Below, piece by piece: positions 7,532-10,035 of a stretch of DNA of 10,035 nucleotides (positions within the stretch are counted from its first letter, which is position 1; each line of letters starts with the position of its first letter). The notes under the pieces were generated by a model. That model ran no database searches and was not told the DNA's origin. It worked only from the letters and a program-made list of their open reading frames with translations. The DNA lies in contig JASHUR010000158.1 in NCBI GenBank assembly GCA_030039895.1, positions 1-10,035 of the forward strand, written 5' to 3'. The stretch is from Acidobacteriaceae bacterium (lineage in GTDB: Bacteria > Acidobacteriota > Terriglobia > Terriglobales > Acidobacteriaceae). The position numbers and the translations under genes are program-made.

Positions 7532-7651
7532 GATGATTTCCAGTGGTTGTCCGTTGTTTTCTGGCAGTCAGCAATAGCCGGTTTCAGACAGGGAACTCCT
7601 TCAGCCGAAACTGTAACGACTGCTGGCCGACAACTGACGACTGACAACAAC
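7532..7651. repeat. 120-bp gap between the two ATPase genes with heptamer-repeat remnants in opposite orientations
   Basis: This is the only long gap inside the cluster. Its right part holds heptamer units GACAACT, GACGACT and GACAACA (7629-7649), preceded in register by the degenerate unit AACGACT (7615-7621). Its left part, read on the minus strand, has the related units ACAACGG and ACAACCA, so the two ends form an imperfect inverted pair (GGTTGTCCGTTGT on the left, ACAACAACC on the right). I see no gene, no sigma-54 promoter (no GG-N10-GC in a good context on the minus strand) and no terminator with a T-run. Confidence 0.6.
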
Positions 7652-8371
7652 CTATCTCGTTTCCAGCACCTGTTCGAGCGCGTCTCCCTCGGCAACGACC
7701 TTGCCGTCGAAGAGGTGAATCTGGCGCTCGGCATGACGCGCGAAGCGCGGGTCGTGCGTGACCATGCAAATGGTGGCGCCTTCGCGGTGCAGATTCTGAA
7801 GCAGCTCCATCACGGCCTCGCCGTTGCGGGAGTCGAGGTTACCGGTAGGCTCGTCGGCAAGCAGGATGGAGGGCGAGCCGGCGAGGGCGCGGGCAACGGC
7901 GACACGCTGCTGCTGACCGCCGGAGAGCTGCGAGGGGTAGTGCTTCATACGGTGCGCCATGCTGACGCGCTCCAGCGACTCCTGCACGCGCCGTTTGCGC
8001 TCGGCGGAGGACATACCGGTGCGATAGGTAAGCGGCAACTCGACGTTCTCGTAGACGGTAAGGTCGCCGATGAGGTTGAAGCTCTGGAAGATGAACCCGA
8101 TTTCCTGATTGCGGATGCGGGAGCGCTGCGCGAAGTTGAGGCTTTCAACGGCATGGCCGTTGAGCAGGTACCTGCCATCGGTGGGTGTGTCGAGCAAGCC
8201 GATGATGGAGAGCAGCGTCGACTTGCCGCAGCCGGAGGGGCCGGACATGGCGACATATTCGCCCTTGGAGATGGTGAGGTGGATGCCGGAGAGAGCGTGC
8301 GTCTCAATCTCATCGGTGTAAAAGATCTTGGTGAGTCCTTCGATCTCGATCAATGACTGTTTTGGTTCCAT
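7652..8371 (-). CDS. ABC transporter ATP-binding protein, LolD/MacB type, canonical copy
   Basis: 239 residues with a full set of catalytic motifs: Walker A GPSGCGKS (44-51), Q-loop Gln96 in FIFQSFNLI, signature LSGGQQQRVAVARA (149-162), Walker B with catalytic Glu in ILLADEPTG (Glu174), D-loop GNLDS (Asp180) and switch His206 in VTHD. The sequence after the Q-loop (NLIGDLTVYENVELPL) is characteristic of the LolD/MacB/FtsE-like group that works with FtsX-type permeases in mechanotransmission or tripartite export. The ATG at 8371 fits the family N-terminus (MEPKQSLIEIEGLTKIF) and has GAGGG upstream; a TTG at 8404 opens the frame further but lacks a ribosome-binding site. It follows the adaptor gene by 35 bp and so is almost certainly cotranscribed with it. 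It should energise the exporter from the cytoplasmic side. Confidence 0.95.
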   Translation of the reverse strand: MEPKQSLIEIEGLTKIFYTDEIETHALSGIHLTISKGEYVAMSGPSGCGKSTLLSIIGLLDTPTDGRYLLNGHAVESLNFAQRSRIRNQEIGFIFQSFNLIGDLTVYENVELPLTYRTGMSSAERKRRVQESLERVSMAHRMKHYPSQLSGGQQQRVAVARALAGSPSILLADEPTGNLDSRNGEAVMELLQNLHREGATICMVTHDPRFARHAERQIHLFDGKVVAEGDALEQVLETR

Positions 8372-8406
8372 AATTGTTTGCCCTCGCTCCTCTATGCCCT
8401 GCAAGT

Positions 8407-9672
8407 TTATTCGAGCCGGACCTGGTCGGTGTTGTCATAACGCGACATGTCTGACAGGATTACCCGATCACCTTCCCGGAGTCCGCTCAGGATTTGTATC
8501 TCCGTTACCGATGCTTCGCCTACCTTTACCTGAACGCGGGTCGCGGTCTTGCCATTAGGGTCGATCCGGAACAGGCTGATGGTTGAATTTGCGTTACCGA
8601 ACGCCGGACGGCCGACATAAAGCACATCTTTCAGGTTCGCAAGATCAATGGTGCCGTCGACGCTCAACTGTGGAACCGCGCCCGGAGGCAACGGCCCATC
8701 GAGTGATACGTCAACGGTGCGCGTTCCGTTCACTACTGCGGGGTCAATTCTGGTGACGTGGCCGGGGACGATGCCGTTATGGGTGTCGATTTGAGCGGGC
8801 TGGCCGAGCTGGATGTCGTTGGCCTGGGTTTCGGCGATCTGCAAGGCAGCTTTGAGCTTGCCGGGCTCGACGACCTCGGCAACCGGGGTGCCAGCGGTAA
8901 TGTGCTGGCCGACCTGTAGCGGGGTTGTCAGCGGATTCAGGATGCCGCTGATGCCGGCGCGGACTTCAAGGGCGTCTTCCTGCCTCTGATAGAGGTCGAG
9001 GAGTGCCTTGGCCTGTTCGATCTTGGTTTTCGAGGAGGCAAGCTGTACCTGGATGGCGTTCTGGTTGACTTCCAGCTGCTCATTACTCAGCTGGTGCTGC
9101 GTAGTGAGCTGATCAGCGGTGCTCTGAGACTTGTCATAAGCGAGACCGGAGATGACGCCGAGTTGGTAGAGCTGCTTATCGGTTTGTGCCTGGAGCTTGT
9201 CCTGGGCGTAGCTGGCGTCAACGCCGGCGGCGGCGGTCTTCTTGTCCATGAGCGTGCTTTGGAGCGAGGCCTCCAGAGCCTTGTAGTCGGCCTGAGCCTG
9301 CTGGAGCTGGAGCTGGGCGGTAAGAAGCTGCTGCTGGAGCTGTGGGTCAGAGAGATCCATGATGATGGTATCCGGAGTGACCTTGGCGCCGGGCAGGACG
9401 CGGATGCGGACCACGGTGGCATCAGTCTGCGCGGGGATGAGCTCGATCGCGTCTTCGCGGGGAACCAGAGTGCCGAGGCCACGCACCTGCACGGTCAGAT
9501 CGCCGCGCTTGACGGTGTCAGTGTAGATGGTGCTCGCGTCGACGGTGGGGATGGCCGGTTTGAGCCGCGCAATGCCGACGGCGGCAGCCGCGAGGACGAC
9601 TGCGGCGACAACTCCCCAGATGATGTTGCGGCGGAGCTTCTTCTTCTTGATGTCGGGCCGGATAATGTCCAT
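8407..9672 (-). CDS. Periplasmic adaptor (membrane fusion) protein, MacA/HlyD type
   Basis: 421 residues. A short basic N-terminus (KKKKLRRN) precedes one membrane anchor (about 16-36), so it is held in the inner membrane with its body in the periplasm. The lipoyl half-motifs (about 75-108, and 236-268 with VRAGISGIL and VGQHITAGTPVAEV) flank a long Gln/Ala/Leu-rich helical hairpin (about 109-235) with heptad character, which would contact TolC. A beta-barrel domain (about 270-345) and a membrane-proximal domain (about 350-420, ending in the typical GLREGDRVILSD) complete the family order. Such proteins bridge an inner-membrane ABC or RND permease to TolC. It is the first gene of the cluster. 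The ATG at 9672 has no Shine-Dalgarno sequence and lies 4 nt from the predicted sigma-54 start, suggesting a nearly leaderless message. The next in-frame Met is about residue 105, so a later start is unlikely. Confidence 0.94.
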   Translation of the reverse strand: MDIIRPDIKKKKLRRNIIWGVVAAVVLAAAAVGIARLKPAIPTVDASTIYTDTVKRGDLTVQVRGLGTLVPREDAIELIPAQTDATVVRIRVLPGAKVTPDTIIMDLSDPQLQQQLLTAQLQLQQAQADYKALEASLQSTLMDKKTAAAGVDASYAQDKLQAQTDKQLYQLGVISGLAYDKSQSTADQLTTQHQLSNEQLEVNQNAIQVQLASSKTKIEQAKALLDLYQRQEDALEVRAGISGILNPLTTPLQVGQHITAGTPVAEVVEPGKLKAALQIAETQANDIQLGQPAQIDTHNGIVPGHVTRIDPAVVNGTRTVDVSLDGPLPPGAVPQLSVDGTIDLANLKDVLYVGRPAFGNANSTISLFRIDPNGKTATRVQVKVGEASVTEIQILSGLREGDRVILSDMSRYDNTDQVRLE

Positions 9673-9686
9673 TACAGAGATGGTAG

Positions 9687-9702
9687 AGCACGCCGTGTGC
9701 CA
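9687..9702 (-). promoter_or_regulatory. Sigma-54 (-24/-12) promoter of the efflux cluster
   Basis: The minus strand reads TGGCACACGGCGTGCT, to be compared with the consensus TGGCACG-N4-TTGCW. The -24 hexamer TGGCAC is perfect, the GG and GC pairs are separated by exactly 10 nt, and the -12 block is GTGCT, with one mismatch. Taking the C at 9688 as -12 puts +1 at about 9676, 4 nt before the adaptor ATG. The cluster encodes an NtrC-family activator, which requires this promoter class. Confidence 0.7.
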
Positions 9703-9777
9703 GGCAAGGGGAGGAACCTAATTGTTCATAGGAATGAAGTTAGGATGGCTGAGTGGGGACGCGGCGAGGAGGAAATG

Positions 9778-9793
9778 TGCCCGTTTTCGGAAT
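9778..9793. promoter_or_regulatory. Probable activator site 1 (imperfect dyad TGCCC-N6-GGAAT)
   Basis: The core CCG-TTTT-CGG (9781-9790) is a perfect dyad. The whole 16-bp site matches the TGTCC-N6-GGACA form of the neighbouring site with changes at the outer positions. Its centre at 9785.5 is about 110 bp upstream of the predicted sigma-54 start and 20 bp from site 2, about two helical turns. I infer it binds the NtrC-type regulator encoded at 3309-4742. Confidence 0.5.
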
Positions 9794-9796
9794 ACG

Positions 9797-9814
9797 GTGT
9801 CCATTTGCGGACAC
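9797..9814. promoter_or_regulatory. Probable activator site 2 (perfect dyad GTGTCC-N6-GGACAC)
   Basis: GTGTCC (9797-9802) and GGACAC (9809-9814) form a perfect 6+6 inverted repeat around ATTTGC. Its centre at 9805.5 is about 130 bp upstream of the predicted sigma-54 start, in the range usual for enhancer sites of NtrC-family activators. The dyad also lies about 138 bp upstream of the divergent gene's start at 9944, so it could influence that gene too. Confidence 0.6.
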
Positions 9815-9943
9815 GTTGGGTGGTAAACGAATGCAGGTAGGTGCACTAAAAAGTGTGCAAAAGTGCGTAAATTGCTTTGGATGAGCGCAGTTAATGGGAG
9901 CGGCGAAAACCTCTGCGGCGTCTTCGGCATCGGTAAAAGTAGA
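9815..9943. other. Remainder of the divergent intergenic region
   Basis: The stretch is A-rich in its middle and contains CACT-AAAA-AGTG (9844-9855, a 4-bp dyad) and the partly repeated AAAAGTGTGC / AAAAGTGCGT (about 9849-9868). A promoter for the plus-strand gene at 9944 is expected here, but I cannot point to a convincing -35/-10 pair or to a -24/-12 element in this orientation. Confidence 0.35.
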
Positions 9944-10035
9944 ATGCCATTCGATATCCTGCAAAACCTGAAAGCCCATGCGGGCCACTGGACGATCGGT
10001 GTGCTTTTACTGATTGCCGCTGTGGTTCTGAGTTC
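9944..10035 (+). CDS. N-terminus of an unidentified membrane protein, 3' truncated by window
   Basis: Thirty complete codons plus two bases are visible from the ATG at 9944. A mildly amphipathic start (MPFDILQNLKAHAGHWT) is followed by a strongly hydrophobic run (IGVLLLIAAVVLS), which looks like a first membrane helix or a signal anchor. The frame is also open upstream, with another ATG at 9881, but neither start has a strong ribosome-binding site; 9944 is preferred because the protein then begins just before the hydrophobic segment. It is divergent from the efflux cluster and shares its control region. I do not recognise the family. It does not resemble the usual N-terminus of an FtsX/MacB permease, but the visible part is too short to exclude one. 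Confidence 0.55.
   Translation, partial: MPFDILQNLKAHAGHWTIGVLLLIAAVVLS

Noticed and set aside
7532..7651. Second promoter of the -24/-12 type before the second ATPase
   Set aside because: No GG-N10-GC arrangement in a fitting context occurs on the minus strand in this gap.
7058..8356. 432-codon plus-strand open frame opposite both ATPase genes
   Set aside because: It is antisense to two genes with intact catalytic motifs, crosses the gap between them and encodes a Gly/Val/Asp-rich sequence with no domain; it is a by-product of codon bias in GC-rich DNA.
8372..8404. TTG start for the first ATPase
   Set aside because: It adds eleven residues not expected in the family and has no ribosome-binding site; the ATG at 8371 fits the usual N-terminus.
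9094..9840. 248-codon plus-strand open frame opposite the adaptor N-terminus and running through the promoter region
   Set aside because: It is antisense to a well-supported gene, runs over the -24/-12 element and both dyads, and has no recognisable domain.
9815..9943. Sigma-54 promoter for the divergent gene (TTGCT at about 9873)
   Set aside because: The required GG twelve bases upstream is missing; only the -12-like half is present.
1..10035. Mobile element, phage, CRISPR array or tRNA/rRNA gene
   Set aside because: No transposase or integrase motifs, no regularly spaced repeats with unique spacers, and no tRNA cloverleaf or rRNA stretch was seen.

Overview
The window looks like chromosomal DNA of a soil-type Acidobacteriota (Terriglobia, for example a Terriglobus, Granulicella or Edaphobacter relative). 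The reasons are a moderately high G+C content, a membrane-anchored protein with C-terminal PD40/TolB-like repeats, MacB-type efflux genes tied to an NtrC-type two-component pair, and heptanucleotide tandem repeats in gene borders. This is inference from gene content; no marker gene is present.

Layout. Bases 1-1848 (+) hold the 3' part of a large gene whose N-terminal domain lies outside the window: one membrane helix, then about ten PD40 beta-propeller repeats. It converges on a six-gene minus-strand cluster (9672 down to 1892). In transcription order the cluster is a MacA/HlyD-type periplasmic adaptor (9672-8407), a canonical LolD/MacB-type ABC ATPase (8371-7652), a second, divergent ATPase of the same family (7531-6827), a TolC-type outer-membrane channel (6800-4794), a sigma-54-dependent NtrC-family response regulator (4742-3309), and a PAS/HAMP histidine kinase (3337-1892). 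A divergent plus-strand gene for a membrane protein begins at about 9944 and runs off the right edge.

How it works together. Adaptor, ATPases and TolC are the parts of a tripartite ABC exporter, but no FtsX/MacB-type permease gene lies in the cluster. The kinase and regulator at its distal end probably control it. Two cis signals upstream of the adaptor support this. One is a well-matched -24/-12 sigma-54 promoter (9687-9702) whose predicted start leaves only a 4-nt leader before the adaptor ATG. The other is a tandem pair of dyads of form TGTCC-N6-GGACA, centred 20 bp apart and about 110 and 130 bp upstream of that start, which is a typical enhancer position for an NtrC-type activator. The inferred logic is a self-activating efflux operon whose sensor and activator are encoded on the transcript they switch on.

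The points most worth a second look are the sigma-54 promoter with its paired upstream dyads, the missing permease, the substituted D-loop and signature of the second ATPase, the GAFTDA variant of the sigma-54-contact loop, and the heptamer repeats at two gene borders. I saw no tRNA, rRNA, CRISPR array, transposase or phage gene, and no convincing intrinsic terminator.
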